Shown: positions 44,286-54,467 of the stretch, piece after piece
How the letters are laid out: the number at the start of each line of letters is the position of its first letter
Position numbering within the stretch: the stretch's first letter is position 1
Origin: Polynucleobacter sp. AP-Kolm-20A-A1
Lineage (GTDB): Bacteria; Pseudomonadota; Gammaproteobacteria; Burkholderiales; Burkholderiaceae
NCBI RefSeq assembly: GCF_018688315.1
Contig: NZ_CP061315.1
Coordinates: 434,001-498,000 of the forward strand
Length of the DNA: 64,000 nucleotides
Direction of reading: 5' to 3'
The notes under the pieces: generated by a model
What the model saw: the letters and a program-made list of their open reading frames with translations, nothing else
The model's database searches: none
What the model was told of the DNA's origin: nothing
Made by a program: the position numbers and the translations under genes

Positions 44286-46760
44286 TTGCGCTTAGCTATT
44301 ACGGCGTTCATCGCCGGGGGATCGCTCCTTCTCTTTTTTCCACAAATACCAAAGTATTGGATTTATGGCTGTATTGCATTTGGAACTCTTTGTTTTCTGG
44401 CAATGTGTATTTCAGAAAAAGAGACACTTCTTAAAAGGCTTGCAGGCCTTGGTTTTTTATTTGTACTAGGATTTTTATGGAATGCCCAATATGCTGAAAG
44501 TCGCCTTGAAAATGTCTTGATCCAAGAATTAGAAGGCAAGGAATTTTCCTTGGAGGGTAGGATTGCTGCGTTACCGCAAAGCAATTCATCAGGGGCTAAG
44601 TTTGCTTTTGATTTAGACCACGCCAACGTCGGCAAGGAAACTCTAGATCGGTTTCCAAAACGTATCTATCTAAGTTGGCAGCCTGCCTGGAGAAGTCCGC
44701 AGGATATTCCGGATGTAATCCCTGGACAGCGTTGGAAATTCAAAGCAAAGCTCAAGCGCCCATATGGATCTCTCAATCCCCATACCTTTGATTTTGAGCG
44801 TTGGGCGTTTCATCAAGACTTTGGTGCCAATGGGTCGGTGCGATCCGGTGAGTTATTAGAAGATCAAGATATTGCATGGACGGATTTTGAGTTGCGCATG
44901 GAGTTAGCTCGTTGGCATTTGCGCAAAAAGATTCAATCAATGCTGCCAAATGATGCACGCTATGCAGGTGTGTTGGTTGCTTTAGTGATGGGCGATCAAA
45001 ATTCTATTAATCAAGATGATTGGCAAGTCTTTAACGCAACGGGTATTGGGCATCTTATTTCTATATCGGGGCTGCATGTAACGATGTTGGCTGGAGTCGG
45101 CGCTTCCTTTGCTGCATTTATCTGGCGTCGTCGTACCTGGCCTCTCATGATTCCCGTATCCAAGGTGGCAGCAGCAGCAGGATTTTTCACTGCATTTATC
45201 TACGCTTGGTTAGCAGGGTTTCAAATACCAGCACAAAGGACAATGTATATGGTTGGGGTGGTGGCATTCGCCTTATGGACCGGTAGAAATCCAAGATCAT
45301 TTGACATTTGGTGGTGGGCTTTAGCATTTGTTTTGCTGCTTGATCCTATGGCGCCATACACACCGGGCTTTTGGTTATCGTTTGGCGCAGTTGCTGCAAT
45401 TTTGTATGCCATGGGCGATTCATCTGGCTTGCTTGGTATACCAACAGGAAAAGAATTGGAAGTTCATTGGGTGACTCAAGCCATTCAAGCTTTGCGCGAA
45501 GCGTGTCGAGTTCAGACAGTTGTCACCATTGCTTTGTTGCCTTTCACTTTGTATTGGTTTTATCAGGTATCCGTTATTTCGCCATTCGCAAATGCGATTG
45601 CCATTCCGTTGGTAAGTTATATCGTTACACCGCTTGCAATAATGGGTGCGCTTTTGCCTGAATTTATTGGTAAATGGCTTATGGTGCCAGCGCATGCATC
45701 AATGGAATATCTCGCAATTCTTTTGGATTGGATGGCGAAGCTGAGTTGGGCTGTAGTTTGGTCAAGGCAGCCCGAGTGGTGGATGTTGGTAATTTCAGGT
45801 GCGGGAATTATTTACGCAATAAGGCCCGGAGAGCTTTATAAGTTTTGGTTTTTAAGGATGCTGGCTTTAGGTTTATCTGTGCCCTTATTTCTCATGCCAA
45901 GTCTTGCGTTAGTGGGATCCCGCCTTGAGGTTGGAGAATTTAGGGCAAACGTTTTGGATGTTGGGCAGGGTACTGCTGTGCTGATTGAGACTGCCAATAA
46001 AAAATTACTTTATGACACCGGGCCGATTCAGGGTAAGAAGGATGACGCTGGGCAGCGAGTTATCTTGCCGTACTTAAGAGGAAGAGGAATTGATCAAATT
46101 GATCGCATGGTTATTAGCCATAGCGATAGCGATCACGTTGGAGGTGCGGCTACATTGCTAAAGCATGTGCGTTTTGGATCGATGATGGGCTCTTTACCGG
46201 ATACCAACCCACTTATTCAAAATCTTCGCACAAGAAAAGTTCCGGCTATCCCATGTCGCTTTGGACAAAGCTGGACTTGGGATGAGGTAGAGTTTTTGAT
46301 TTGGCACCCTCATGAAGCAACCCTCTTTACGGAGCAATATCCTGGCAAGCCCAATGAAATGAGCTGTGTGCTTGAGGTCCGCAATAAGCAAGCTTCTTTT
46401 TGGTTAACTGGTGATGTTGAAAAGCAGGGGGAGGCTGAGATCACTGGGCGACTTGACTCAGAGGTATTAAGCAAAATAGGGGGTAGGGAGTTAGTTTTTA
46501 TGGCGCCCCACCATGGAAGTAAAACCTCATCATCGCTAGAGCTGTTAAACAAATTAGAGCCTAACCAGGCATTTGCGCAGAATGGGTATCGCAATCGTTA
46601 CGGTCACCCCCACCCGACGGTCACTGCCCGTTATGAACAGTTACAAATACCTTTTTATCAAACTCCAATAACAGGGGCGCAGATTTGGTTATTCAAAAAC
46701 AATTCAAACTCTTCGACACAATTTTGGCGGCATGATATAAAACGACTATGGCATCGATAG
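44286..46760 (+). CDS. comEC: Competence/DNA-uptake channel protein ComEC/Rec2
   Basis: The product has 824 residues. N-terminal helices and a DUF4131-like region are followed by the ComEC channel core (GDQNSINQDDWQVFNATGIGHLISISG near residue 240, then many helices) and a C-terminal metallo-beta-lactamase domain with HSDSDHVGGA near 615. It conducts single-stranded DNA across the inner membrane. The start is a TTG at 44286 directly after the tatD stop; no ATG fits better. Freshwater members of this group are often naturally competent, but no pilus genes are in the window to confirm that. Confidence 0.92.
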   Translation: MRLAITAFIAGGSLLLFFPQIPKYWIYGCIAFGTLCFLAMCISEKETLLKRLAGLGFLFVLGFLWNAQYAESRLENVLIQELEGKEFSLEGRIAALPQSNSSGAKFAFDLDHANVGKETLDRFPKRIYLSWQPAWRSPQDIPDVIPGQRWKFKAKLKRPYGSLNPHTFDFERWAFHQDFGANGSVRSGELLEDQDIAWTDFELRMELARWHLRKKIQSMLPNDARYAGVLVALVMGDQNSINQDDWQVFNATGIGHLISISGLHVTMLAGVGASFAAFIWRRRTWPLMIPVSKVAAAAGFFTAFIYAWLAGFQIPAQRTMYMVGVVAFALWTGRNPRSFDIWWWALAFVLLLDPMAPYTPGFWLSFGAVAAILYAMGDSSGLLGIPTGKELEVHWVTQAIQALREACRVQTVVTIALLPFTLYWFYQVSVISPFANAIAIPLVSYIVTPLAIMGALLPEFIGKWLMVPAHASMEYLAILLDWMAKLSWAVVWSRQPEWWMLVISGAGIIYAIRPGELYKFWFLRMLALGLSVPLFLMPSLALVGSRLEVGEFRANVLDVGQGTAVLIETANKKLLYDTGPIQGKKDDAGQRVILPYLRGRGIDQIDRMVISHSDSDHVGGAATLLKHVRFGSMMGSLPDTNPLIQNLRTRKVPAIPCRFGQSWTWDEVEFLIWHPHEATLFTEQYPGKPNEMSCVLEVRNKQASFWLTGDVEKQGEAEITGRLDSEVLSKIGGRELVFMAPHHGSKTSSSLELLNKLEPNQAFAQNGYRNRYGHPHPTVTARYEQLQIPFYQTPITGAQIWLFKNNSNSSTQFWRHDIKRLWHR

Positions 46761-46789
46761 ATGTGAAATGAAAGAAAAGGATTCTTTAG

Positions 46790-47161
46790 ATGAATAGGTT
46801 GCTCGCTCTATGTTCGCTGGTTGTTGCTCTGTCAGTCGGTTGCGCTGGTGCAGATGTGCGCCCCCTCGTGGATATGAAGGGCGTGAATGAGGCTGCATAT
46901 GAGAAGGATCTTCAAGAATGTCAGGCTTACGCCAAGGATCAGTCTGGAATGGGTTCAACAGCAGCTAAGGGTGCCGGTGCTGGTGCAGTTGTTGGCGGAC
47001 TTCTGGGCTTGGTTACCGGCGGCAATAAAACCGGCATTGTTCAGGCGGCTGGTGCTGGAGCAGTCATTGGTGGAGCTGGAGGTGCATTTACGGGTAATCA
47101 GGCTCAAGAGGCTGTGGTTAAGCGCTGTTTGAGTGGTCGCGGCTATAAAGTTTTGAACTAA
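46790..47161 (+). CDS. Glycine-zipper lipoprotein
   Basis: The product has 123 residues. The signal peptide ends in the lipobox ALSVGC, so it is lipid-anchored. The mature part holds two glycine-rich segments (GAGAGAVVGGLLGLVTGG and AAGAGAVIGGAGGAFTG) forming a glycine zipper that can insert in membranes, followed by a Cys-containing tail. It is an envelope protein of unknown function. A good ribosome site (aaagga) precedes it and a terminator follows. Confidence 0.82.
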   Translation: MNRLLALCSLVVALSVGCAGADVRPLVDMKGVNEAAYEKDLQECQAYAKDQSGMGSTAAKGAGAGAVVGGLLGLVTGGNKTGIVQAAGAGAVIGGAGGAFTGNQAQEAVVKRCLSGRGYKVLN

Positions 47162-47183
47162 AACCGCCCTGCGGACGTTGAAG

Positions 47184-47206
47184 AGCCCGAGAAATCGGGC
47201 TTTTTT
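47184..47206 (+). terminator. Terminator of the glycine-zipper lipoprotein gene
   Basis: AGCCCGA and TCGGGCT pair around a GAAA tetraloop and run directly into six T residues, a textbook rho-independent terminator on the plus strand. Confidence 0.95.
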
Positions 47207-47224
47207 AATGCCCAGAAAAGCAAA

Positions 47225-47247
47225 AAGCCCTTAAAAATTAAGGGCTT
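47225..47247 (-). terminator. Terminator of the initiator tRNA gene
   Basis: Read on the minus strand, AAGCCCTTAA pairs with TTAAGGGCTT around three bases and is followed by TTTGCTTTT. It lies 14 bases beyond the CCA end of the tRNA. Confidence 0.88.
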
Positions 47248-47260
47248 AGTACGTAAATCT

Positions 47261-47337
<77 letters not shown>

Positions 47338-47492
47338 TCTGAAGCTGAAATTCTACCATTTTTTGAGGGTCTCTGTCGAGGTATTCCTGTAAATAAGGCA
47401 TAAATAAGCGGTTTTTGAGTGGAAATTCTCGATTTAATGACCGTCTTTAAGGAGTAACATATTGCCACGCAACATCACGCTAGGGTTTATTA

Positions 47493-49436
47493 ATGTCAGT
47501 TAGCAATCCTGAGTTTTCAGAGTCATCCTTACTAAGGCCGGTTGAGATTTCCCGAGAGGATCATCCTCATAAAAAGGGTGCCTCTATTTCTTTGATGTTT
47601 GCTGCTATCGGCGTTGTGTTTGGCGACATTGGCACGAGCCCTCTTTACGCTTTAAAAGAATGCTTTAGTCCTGAGCATGGCATTCCGTTTTCTACGGATG
47701 CAGTGTATGGGGTGATCTCCATGGTGTTCTGGGCATTTGCGGTCGTGGTTTCACTTAAATATGTTTTGTTTGTGATGCGCGCAAACAATCATGGCGAGGG
47801 TGGAATCTTGGCATTGATGGCGTTAGCTCTCAGAACTGCCCCTGCAAATTCAAAACGTTCACTTTTAATCATCATGGCTGGTGTATTTGGTGCCTGCATG
47901 TTCTATGGTGATGCGATCATTACCCCTGCAATTTCAGTGTTATCTGCAGTTGAAGGACTTGAGGTGATATCAAGCGACCTCACTCGCTATGTGATGCCGA
48001 TTACGATTTTTATTTTGGTTGTTCTATTCTTTATTCAGAAGACGGGAACTGATGTAGTGGGCAAGCTTTTTGGCCCAATCATGATGGTCTGGTTTATCGC
48101 CATTGGGCTGATGGGGGTTCATCAAGTCATTCAGAACCCTGCGATTTTTGCAGCAATCAATCCAATGTTTGCTATTCGCTTTCTGATTGAGCACTCATTG
48201 CAAGGGTTTATTGTTTTGGGCGCAGTTTTCCTGGTATTGACTGGTGCAGAAGCTTTGTATGCCGATATGGGCCACTTCGGACTTAAGCCTATTCGCATGG
48301 GTTGGTTCTTTATCGTGATGCCTTGTCTGCTACTGAACTACTTTGGTCAGGGTGCAATGTTTTTGAGTAACCCTGAGACCATTACAAATCCATTTTTCTT
48401 AATGGTTCCTGAAGGCTTGGTCTTTCCGTTGGTCATATTGGCTACCGCCGCAACAGTGATTGCTTCTCAAGCTGTTATTTCAGGTGCATTCTCGATGACT
48501 AGTCAGGCAATTTTGCTTGGCTTTGTACCGCGCATGAAGGTGCGTCATACCTCTGATAGAGAAATTGGCCAGATCTATATGCCTCTAGTCAATTGGGCTT
48601 TATTGGTTTTGGTTATTGTGGTTGTCGTAGCCTTCAAGAAATCCGAAAATCTGGCCGCAGCTTACGGTATTGCTGTTACGACTACGATGATCATCACCAC
48701 TTTCTTGGCTGCAATTGTGATGCGAGTTGTATGGCGCTGGAATACTCTGTTGGTGACTTTGGTAATTAGCGCATTCTTAATTGTCGATCTTGCATTCTTG
48801 ACAGCCAATCTTCTCAAAATTATGGAAGGTGGCTGGTTCCCATTGTTATTAGGTGCTGTATGTTTCATGTTCTTAATGACCTGGTTCCAAGGTCGTAAGA
48901 TATTGCGTCAAAATGCTATGAACAATGGCATTGAACTAAAGAGCTTTATTGACTCGCTGATGATGCATCCTCCTCATCGCGTAGAGGGCACCGCTGTTTT
49001 CTTAACGGCGCACGTGGATTATTTGCCAGTTTCTTTTTTGCACAACTTAAAACATAACCACGTCTTACACGAGAGAGTATTTTTCTTGAAGGTGAGCATC
49101 TGGGATGTTCCATATGTGAAGGACAGTGAGCGCATTACTTTGCGTGATCTTGGCAATGGAATCTACGTGGTACGTGCTGTTTATGGCTTTAATGAAACTC
49201 CTGACATGGGTCAAATTATTGAGTTAATTGAGAAGTCCTCAGAACTCAAATTTGATTTGATGAATACTTCGTTCTTTTTGTCGCGTGACACGATCGTTTC
49301 TACAGAAATTCCAGGTATGGCCTTGTGGCGCGAGAAGCTCTTTTGCTGGATGTACCAAAATGCTGGGCGACAGTCTGACTTCTTCAAAATTCCTGCAAAC
49401 CGCTTAGTGGAGTTGGGTGCGAAGGTGGAAATTTGA
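47493..49436 (+). CDS. kup: Low-affinity potassium uptake protein Kup
   Basis: The product has 647 residues with 12 hydrophobic helices in the first 450 and a soluble C-terminal domain. [22 protein letters not shown] near residue 39 is the family signature, and [13 protein letters not shown] lies near 250. It imports K+ with protons. The 155-base gap to the tRNA must hold its promoter. The next gene overlaps its stop as TTGA. Confidence 0.95.
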   Translation: MSVSNPEFSESSLLRPVEISREDHPHKKGASISLMFAAIGVVFGDIGTSPLYALKECFSPEHGIPFSTDAVYGVISMVFWAFAVVVSLKYVLFVMRANNHGEGGILALMALALRTAPANSKRSLLIIMAGVFGACMFYGDAIITPAISVLSAVEGLEVISSDLTRYVMPITIFILVVLFFIQKTGTDVVGKLFGPIMMVWFIAIGLMGVHQVIQNPAIFAAINPMFAIRFLIEHSLQGFIVLGAVFLVLTGAEALYADMGHFGLKPIRMGWFFIVMPCLLLNYFGQGAMFLSNPETITNPFFLMVPEGLVFPLVILATAATVIASQAVISGAFSMTSQAILLGFVPRMKVRHTSDREIGQIYMPLVNWALLVLVIVVVVAFKKSENLAAAYGIAVTTTMIITTFLAAIVMRVVWRWNTLLVTLVISAFLIVDLAFLTANLLKIMEGGWFPLLLGAVCFMFLMTWFQGRKILRQNAMNNGIELKSFIDSLMMHPPHRVEGTAVFLTAHVDYLPVSFLHNLKHNHVLHERVFFLKVSIWDVPYVKDSERITLRDLGNGIYVVRAVYGFNETPDMGQIIELIEKSSELKFDLMNTSFFLSRDTIVSTEIPGMALWREKLFCWMYQNAGRQSDFFKIPANRLVELGAKVEI

Positions 49437-49942
49437 GGCAGTTGCTTTCTCTTCGCTCCAAAATATTCATTGGAATATTTTTGCTGATCTCCTCGGTTAG
49501 CGGAGTTGCTTTAGCAACCCCTGCGGAAGAGGCTGAATTAGATAGGCTTAATAAGATTGAGCAAGAGTTAGAGTTGCAGCGCGAGTGGGCTAAGTATCGC
49601 TGGGGCAAGGCAACATCCGAGTGCTATCAAAACTACTGGGTTGATTATTGCGTGCGAAGTGCTAGAGCAACCTATCGTAAAGAAATTGATCCTATTCAGG
49701 AGCAAGAGGTTGCCCTTCATGAAGTGCAGCGAAATTTGCGTAAAAGCATTAAAGATCAGGAAGATATCAAGCGGGCTGCAGAGCGCGCTTCCGAGCAAAA
49801 AGCTGCAGAGCGATCTGCTAATCAGCGCGATTACGAAGAGAAGCAAAAAGATGCGGCTGCAAGGGCGGCCGATCTAGAACAGCGTCGCAAAGATGCGCCT
49901 AAGCGTGCACAAGAAAATAAAGCGGGCACACAGCTCGATTAA
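49433..49942 (+). CDS. Hypothetical exported coiled-coil protein
   Basis: The product has 169 residues. A Sec signal peptide ([23 protein letters not shown]) is followed by a largely helical, Glu/Lys/Arg-rich region with heptad-like spacing from about residue 35 to the end. Two Cys ([10 protein letters not shown]) could form a disulfide. The start is TTG at 49433, overlapping the kup stop. Similar short periplasmic proteins occur in Burkholderiales; the function is unknown. Confidence 0.7.
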   Translation: MRQLLSLRSKIFIGIFLLISSVSGVALATPAEEAELDRLNKIEQELELQREWAKYRWGKATSECYQNYWVDYCVRSARATYRKEIDPIQEQEVALHEVQRNLRKSIKDQEDIKRAAERASEQKAAERSANQRDYEEKQKDAAARAADLEQRRKDAPKRAQENKAGTQLD

Positions 49943-49980
49943 TTTCATCCTTATTTCAATTACTTATTTACTAGGCAATC

Positions 49981-51345
49981 TTGGCTAAAGTCAAAACGGT
50001 TTATATCTGCCAATCTTGCGGTGGCACCTCTGCTAAGTGGCAAGGTCAATGCCCGTCATGTCAGGCATGGAATACGATGGAAGAGGGTCTTCCAGAGACC
50101 ACTTCTAATTCTCGTTTTCAGGGATTAGCACAATCGCTGCCAAGGCAAAAGTTATCCGCTATTACAGCTGAAGACTTGCCAAGATTTAGCACTGGCGTAG
50201 AAGAGTTTGATCGTGTGCTCGGTGGTGGCTTGGTTCCTGGCGGTGTAGTGCTTCTTGGTGGCGACCCAGGCATTGGTAAATCTACATTGCTATTGCAAGC
50301 ATTGGCAGAGATGAGTTCTGCCGGCATGAATGTGCTTTATAGCAGCGGTGAAGAATCTGCTGCGCAGATTGCTTTGCGAGCAAAACGTATTGCCTTGGAC
50401 GCACCGCAGCTTGAAGTATTGGCGGAGATTCAGTTGGAGAAACTGATCTCTATTATGGATACCGTCAAACCACAAGTCCTGGTGGTGGATTCGATCCAGA
50501 CTTTATATTCAGAGGTATTGAGCTCTGCTCCTGGCTCTGTAGCCCAGGTCCGTGAGTGTGCGGCGCAACTCACGCGAGCTGCTAAATCTAGTGGCATCTG
50601 TGTATTGATGGTGGGACACGTGACTAAAGACGGCCATTTGGCTGGCCCAAGAGTATTGGAGCATATCGTCGACACCGTGCTGTATTTTGAGGGTGACACG
50701 CATTCTTCTTTCCGCTTGGTGCGTTCCATTAAGAATCGCTTTGGCGCTGTTAATGAGTTGGGTGTATTTGCGATGACTGAAAAAGGTCTGCGCGGCGTGA
50801 CTAACCCGTCAGCGATCTTCTTGTCGCAACATGAGCAAATGGTTCCTGGTGCTTGCGTATTGGTAACGCAAGAAGGTAGCAGGCCTTTGTTGGTAGAGAT
50901 TCAGGCTTTGGTGGATACAGCGCATGTCCCCAATCCACGCCGTTTGGCTGTTGGCTTGGAGCAGGCTCGTCTAGCAATGCTGCTAGCAGTGCTGCATCGT
51001 CATGCTGGTGTTGCTTGTTTTGATCAAGATGTCTTCTTAAATGCAGTTGGTGGCGTCAAGATTTCTGAGCCAGCTGCTGACTTAGCTGTCCTCTTGGCTA
51101 TTCAGTCATCTATTCGTAATCGTGCGTTACCAAAAGAGTTGATCGTATTTGGTGAAGTAGGTTTGGCTGGGGAGATTCGCCCTTGCCCACGGGGTCAGGA
51201 GCGCTTGAAAGAGGCTGCTAAATTAGGCTTTACTGTGGCGATTATTCCCAAAGCCAATATGCCCAAAACTAAGATCCCGGGATTAAAGGTTATCCCTGTT
51301 GAGCGGATTGATCAGGCGATTGCTGCCGCAGCAGAACTCAGCTAA
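49981..51345 (+). CDS. radA: DNA repair protein RadA
   Basis: The product has 454 residues. An N-terminal C4 zinc finger (CQSCGGTSAKWQGQCPSC) is followed by a RecA-like ATPase with Walker A GGDPGIGKST near residue 94 and the RadA-specific KNRFGAVNELG near 250, then a Lon-like C-terminal domain. It drives branch migration in recombination intermediates and in natural transformation. The start is TTG at 49981. Confidence 0.95.
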   Translation: MAKVKTVYICQSCGGTSAKWQGQCPSCQAWNTMEEGLPETTSNSRFQGLAQSLPRQKLSAITAEDLPRFSTGVEEFDRVLGGGLVPGGVVLLGGDPGIGKSTLLLQALAEMSSAGMNVLYSSGEESAAQIALRAKRIALDAPQLEVLAEIQLEKLISIMDTVKPQVLVVDSIQTLYSEVLSSAPGSVAQVRECAAQLTRAAKSSGICVLMVGHVTKDGHLAGPRVLEHIVDTVLYFEGDTHSSFRLVRSIKNRFGAVNELGVFAMTEKGLRGVTNPSAIFLSQHEQMVPGACVLVTQEGSRPLLVEIQALVDTAHVPNPRRLAVGLEQARLAMLLAVLHRHAGVACFDQDVFLNAVGGVKISEPAADLAVLLAIQSSIRNRALPKELIVFGEVGLAGEIRPCPRGQERLKEAAKLGFTVAIIPKANMPKTKIPGLKVIPVERIDQAIAAAAELS

Positions 51346-51361
51346 TCCTACGTTTGATTGC

Positions 51362-52258
51362 TTAGCGCAAGTCTTCTGCTTGAATTAGTAAAACTTGCTC
51401 TTCACCTGCAGAGACTTCCATCCAAATTGCTGGAATTTGTGGGAAAGCTTTTTTAAAGTTTTCATACTCATTGCCAATTTCAATCAGAATAGCGCCACGT
51501 TCAGACAAATAGTCTGGCGCTTGCGCAATAATTTTTCTAATTAAATCCATGCCATCATCGCCGCCAGCCAAGGCCAGCTCTGGTTCTGCGTGATATTCCG
51601 CTGGCAGCGCATTCATTGAAGTTGCATTGACATAAGGCGGGTTGCAAATAATGAGATCAAATAAGTTATCTTCATTCGGCTCTGGTAGCGCATCCCATAG
51701 ATCGCCATCCAATAATTCCACTTGAGAACTTAAGCCGTGACGATCGACGTTACGTGCGGCAACCGAAAGGGCGGGCAAGCTGATGTCACAGGCGCTGACA
51801 TGGATATCGGGGCAAGACAGGGCTAGAAGTACGGCTAGCGAGCCATTCCCAGTGCATAGATCCAGGGCCTTGCCATCGGCAGGGAGCCAAGGCTCCAGTG
51901 AGCCATCAACAATGAGTTCGGCAATCCACGAGCGCGGCACAATGCTTTGTTCGCTGCAAAAGAAGGGTACACCCATGAGCCAGGCCTCACCCAAAATATA
52001 GGCGAGTGGTTTGCGTGAAGAAATTCTTTCTTGTGCAACTGCTAAAGACTTTTCGATTTGCTCTTGAGTGGCAATTTCATCCAAGTGATCTAGAGCATCT
52101 GCTGGGCTGAGATCCAATTGTTTGCTAACAATCCATAGTGCTTCGCTTTGTGAATCGATTGCGCCATGTCCGTAATGCAAATTTGCCACTTCAAGTTTTT
52201 GTGCGATCTGCTCGATGCACTGATTGACGGTAAGGTATTGCTGAGACTCAGGGTCCAT
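51362..52258 (-). CDS. prmB: Ribosomal protein L3 N5-glutamine methyltransferase PrmB
   Basis: The product has 298 residues. The SAM-binding motif is LDLCTGNGSLAVLLA near residue 134 and the catalytic ICNPPYVNA near 208, where NPPY binds the target glutamine. RKPLAYILGEAWLMGVPF matches PrmB better than HemK/PrmC. It is third in the dapD-dapE-prmB unit, 46 bases after dapE, and converges on radA with a 16-base gap. Confidence 0.93.
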   Translation of the reverse strand: MDPESQQYLTVNQCIEQIAQKLEVANLHYGHGAIDSQSEALWIVSKQLDLSPADALDHLDEIATQEQIEKSLAVAQERISSRKPLAYILGEAWLMGVPFFCSEQSIVPRSWIAELIVDGSLEPWLPADGKALDLCTGNGSLAVLLALSCPDIHVSACDISLPALSVAARNVDRHGLSSQVELLDGDLWDALPEPNEDNLFDLIICNPPYVNATSMNALPAEYHAEPELALAGGDDGMDLIRKIIAQAPDYLSERGAILIEIGNEYENFKKAFPQIPAIWMEVSAGEEQVLLIQAEDLR

Positions 52259-52304
52259 GATGGAGGGGTTCTTTAAGAGAAAAGGGGAGCGCGCAGTTAA
52301 GCTA

Positions 52305-53456
52305 TCAAGCGATTAACTGCTCGAGAGTCTTGCGATAGATATTTTTGAGTGGCACTACATCATTCACAATCACACACTCATCAATCTTGTGGCTAGTTGC
52401 GTTAAGAGGGCCGAACTCCACCACCTCTTTGCATATCTTGGCAATAAAGCGACCATCGCTGGTGCCGCCTGTGGTTGATAGCTCTGTATCTACGTTAGTT
52501 TCTGCTTTGATGGCTTTGCGGAGTGCGCCCGCTAAATCGCCGTCACCAGTAATGAAGGGGCTGCCGCCTAATACCCAGTCAATTTCAAACTCAAGACCAG
52601 CATCTTTCAGAATCTTTTCTAGGCGTTCACGTAATTGCTCTGGCTTGCTTTCGGTAGAGAAGCGGAAATTAAAGTCAATCACCAGTTCGCCTGGGATAAC
52701 GTTGTTCGCACCAGTTCCAGCATGTACATTAGAAATCTGGAAGCTAGTAGGCTGGAAGTACTCATTACCTTTGTCCCACTCGGTTTCTACTAATGCTGAA
52801 ATAGCTGGCGCAGAAAGGTGAATCGGATTCTTGCCTAAGTGAGGGTAGGCAATGTGCGCCTGAATGCCTTTCACCTTGAGCTTGCCGGATAAAGATCCGC
52901 GGCGACCATTCTTGATCATGTCGCCAAGCTGATCAACTGAAGTTGGTTCACCGATTACGCAGTAGTCCAGGCGTTGACCGTGTTTTTGCAAACGCTCACA
53001 CATGATGACCGTGCCATCGTTAGCAGGGCCTTCCTCATCGCTTGTAATCAAGAAAGCAATGGATCCTTGATGATCAGGATGTGCGGTGACAAATTCTTCT
53101 GTAGCCACTACGAAACCGGCGAGTGAGGTTTTCATATCCGCCGCACCACGACCGTAAAGCATGCCATCACGAATCGTGGGTGTGAATGGATTGCTTGTCC
53201 ATTTCTCTAGTGGGCCGGTAGGGACTACATCGGTATGGCCAGCAAACATCAATACCTTGCCTTGATCGCCAGCCTTGCCTTTTTTGATTGCCCATAAGTT
53301 GGTTACCTGAAAATTTTCAGGACCACTAACAACACTCTCAGTGTGAAAGCCAATTGCCTGCAATCGCTTGGCAATTAAATCTTGGCAGCCACCATCAGCT
53401 GGAGTTACAGAATGGCAGGCGATGAGAGCTTCGGTTAGCTCAAGTGTGGCGCTCAT
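52305..53456 (-). CDS. dapE: Succinyl-diaminopimelate desuccinylase
   Basis: The product has 383 residues and removes succinate from N-succinyl-LL-diaminopimelate in lysine and peptidoglycan synthesis. The di-zinc ligands are visible in [10 protein letters not shown] near residue 73, [10 protein letters not shown] near 105 and [10 protein letters not shown] near 140; HKIDECV near the end completes the site. It lies 9 bases after dapD. Confidence 0.96.
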   Translation of the reverse strand: MSATLELTEALIACHSVTPADGGCQDLIAKRLQAIGFHTESVVSGPENFQVTNLWAIKKGKAGDQGKVLMFAGHTDVVPTGPLEKWTSNPFTPTIRDGMLYGRGAADMKTSLAGFVVATEEFVTAHPDHQGSIAFLITSDEEGPANDGTVIMCERLQKHGQRLDYCVIGEPTSVDQLGDMIKNGRRGSLSGKLKVKGIQAHIAYPHLGKNPIHLSAPAISALVETEWDKGNEYFQPTSFQISNVHAGTGANNVIPGELVIDFNFRFSTESKPEQLRERLEKILKDAGLEFEIDWVLGGSPFITGDGDLAGALRKAIKAETNVDTELSTTGGTSDGRFIAKICKEVVEFGPLNATSHKIDECVIVNDVVPLKNIYRKTLEQLIA

Positions 53457-53465
53457 GGATTTAAC

Positions 53466-54293
53466 TTAGTCGCGTAGTAATTCGTTGATTGCAGTCTTTG
53501 CTCTAGTTTGGGCATCAACCTTTTTCACAATGATTGCGGCATACAGACTGTATTTACCGCAAGCTGATGGCAGTGAACCTGGAACAACGACTGAACCCGC
53601 TGGTACGCGACCATAGTGAACTTCACCGGTTTCGCGGTCGTAGATCTTGGTGCTTTGACCGATATAGACGCCCATGGATAAAACAGCGTTTTCTTCAATA
53701 ACTACGCCTTCAACCACCTCAGAGCGGGCACCGATAAAGCAGTTATCTTCAATGATGACTGGGCCAGCCTGGATTGGCTCTAAAACACCACCAATACCAA
53801 CACCGCCAGAAAGGTGAACGTTTTTGCCGATTTGGGCGCAAGAACCTACTGTTGCCCAGGTATCAACCATCGTGCCTTCACCTACATAGGCGCCAATATT
53901 GACGTAGGAAGGCATTAAAACAGCGTTTTTGCCAATAAATGAGCCGCGGCGGGCAACGGCAGGGGGGACTACGCGGAATCCGCCGGCAGCAAAGTCAGCG
54001 GCTGTGTAGTTTTCAAATTTACTAGGAACCTTGTCGTAGAACTGGGTGTACCCACCAGCGCCCATTGGTTTGTTGTCTTCAAGGCGGAAAGAGAGCAAAA
54101 CAGCCTTCTTAACCCATTGATTTACTTCCCACTTGCCGACATCACGGCGCTCAGCCACGCGAATAGTCCCGGCATTTAGGCCTTCCAGGACGGCATTTAC
54201 GGCGCTACGGATGTCCGCAGGGGCGCTATCTGGAGAGAGGTTTGCGCGGTTTTCCCAGGCTTGTTCGATGATGTTTTGTGGTGATTGGCTCAT
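53466..54293 (-). CDS. dapD: Tetrahydrodipicolinate N-succinyltransferase
   Basis: The product has 275 residues. The C-terminal half is a left-handed beta helix of hexapeptide repeats (for example [20 protein letters not shown] and [20 protein letters not shown]). It precedes DapE in the succinylase branch of lysine synthesis. The gene is divergent from smc across 174 AT-rich bases that must hold both promoters; no clear motif is visible there. Confidence 0.97.
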   Translation of the reverse strand: MSQSPQNIIEQAWENRANLSPDSAPADIRSAVNAVLEGLNAGTIRVAERRDVGKWEVNQWVKKAVLLSFRLEDNKPMGAGGYTQFYDKVPSKFENYTAADFAAGGFRVVPPAVARRGSFIGKNAVLMPSYVNIGAYVGEGTMVDTWATVGSCAQIGKNVHLSGGVGIGGVLEPIQAGPVIIEDNCFIGARSEVVEGVVIEENAVLSMGVYIGQSTKIYDRETGEVHYGRVPAGSVVVPGSLPSACGKYSLYAAIIVKKVDAQTRAKTAINELLRD

Positions 54294-54467
54294 GCTTTTT
54301 AGTTAACTATCAGATTGTTAAGGGATTTTGTCCCCAAGGGTAGATTTCTCATTATATAGATGGGGCAAAAACACGTATAAGTGCCTCCAAGCTTGCTATC
54401 ATCTTCCCACTTTAGCTTTAATTTTTACCCCTTTATTTGAACCTCTTTTTTCCCTGCAAAGTACGCC

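Noticed and set aside
52345..52821. A 158-codon plus-strand ORF antisense to dapE
   Set aside because: Its length is the mirror of the biased codons of dapE; no ribosome site or family match is visible.
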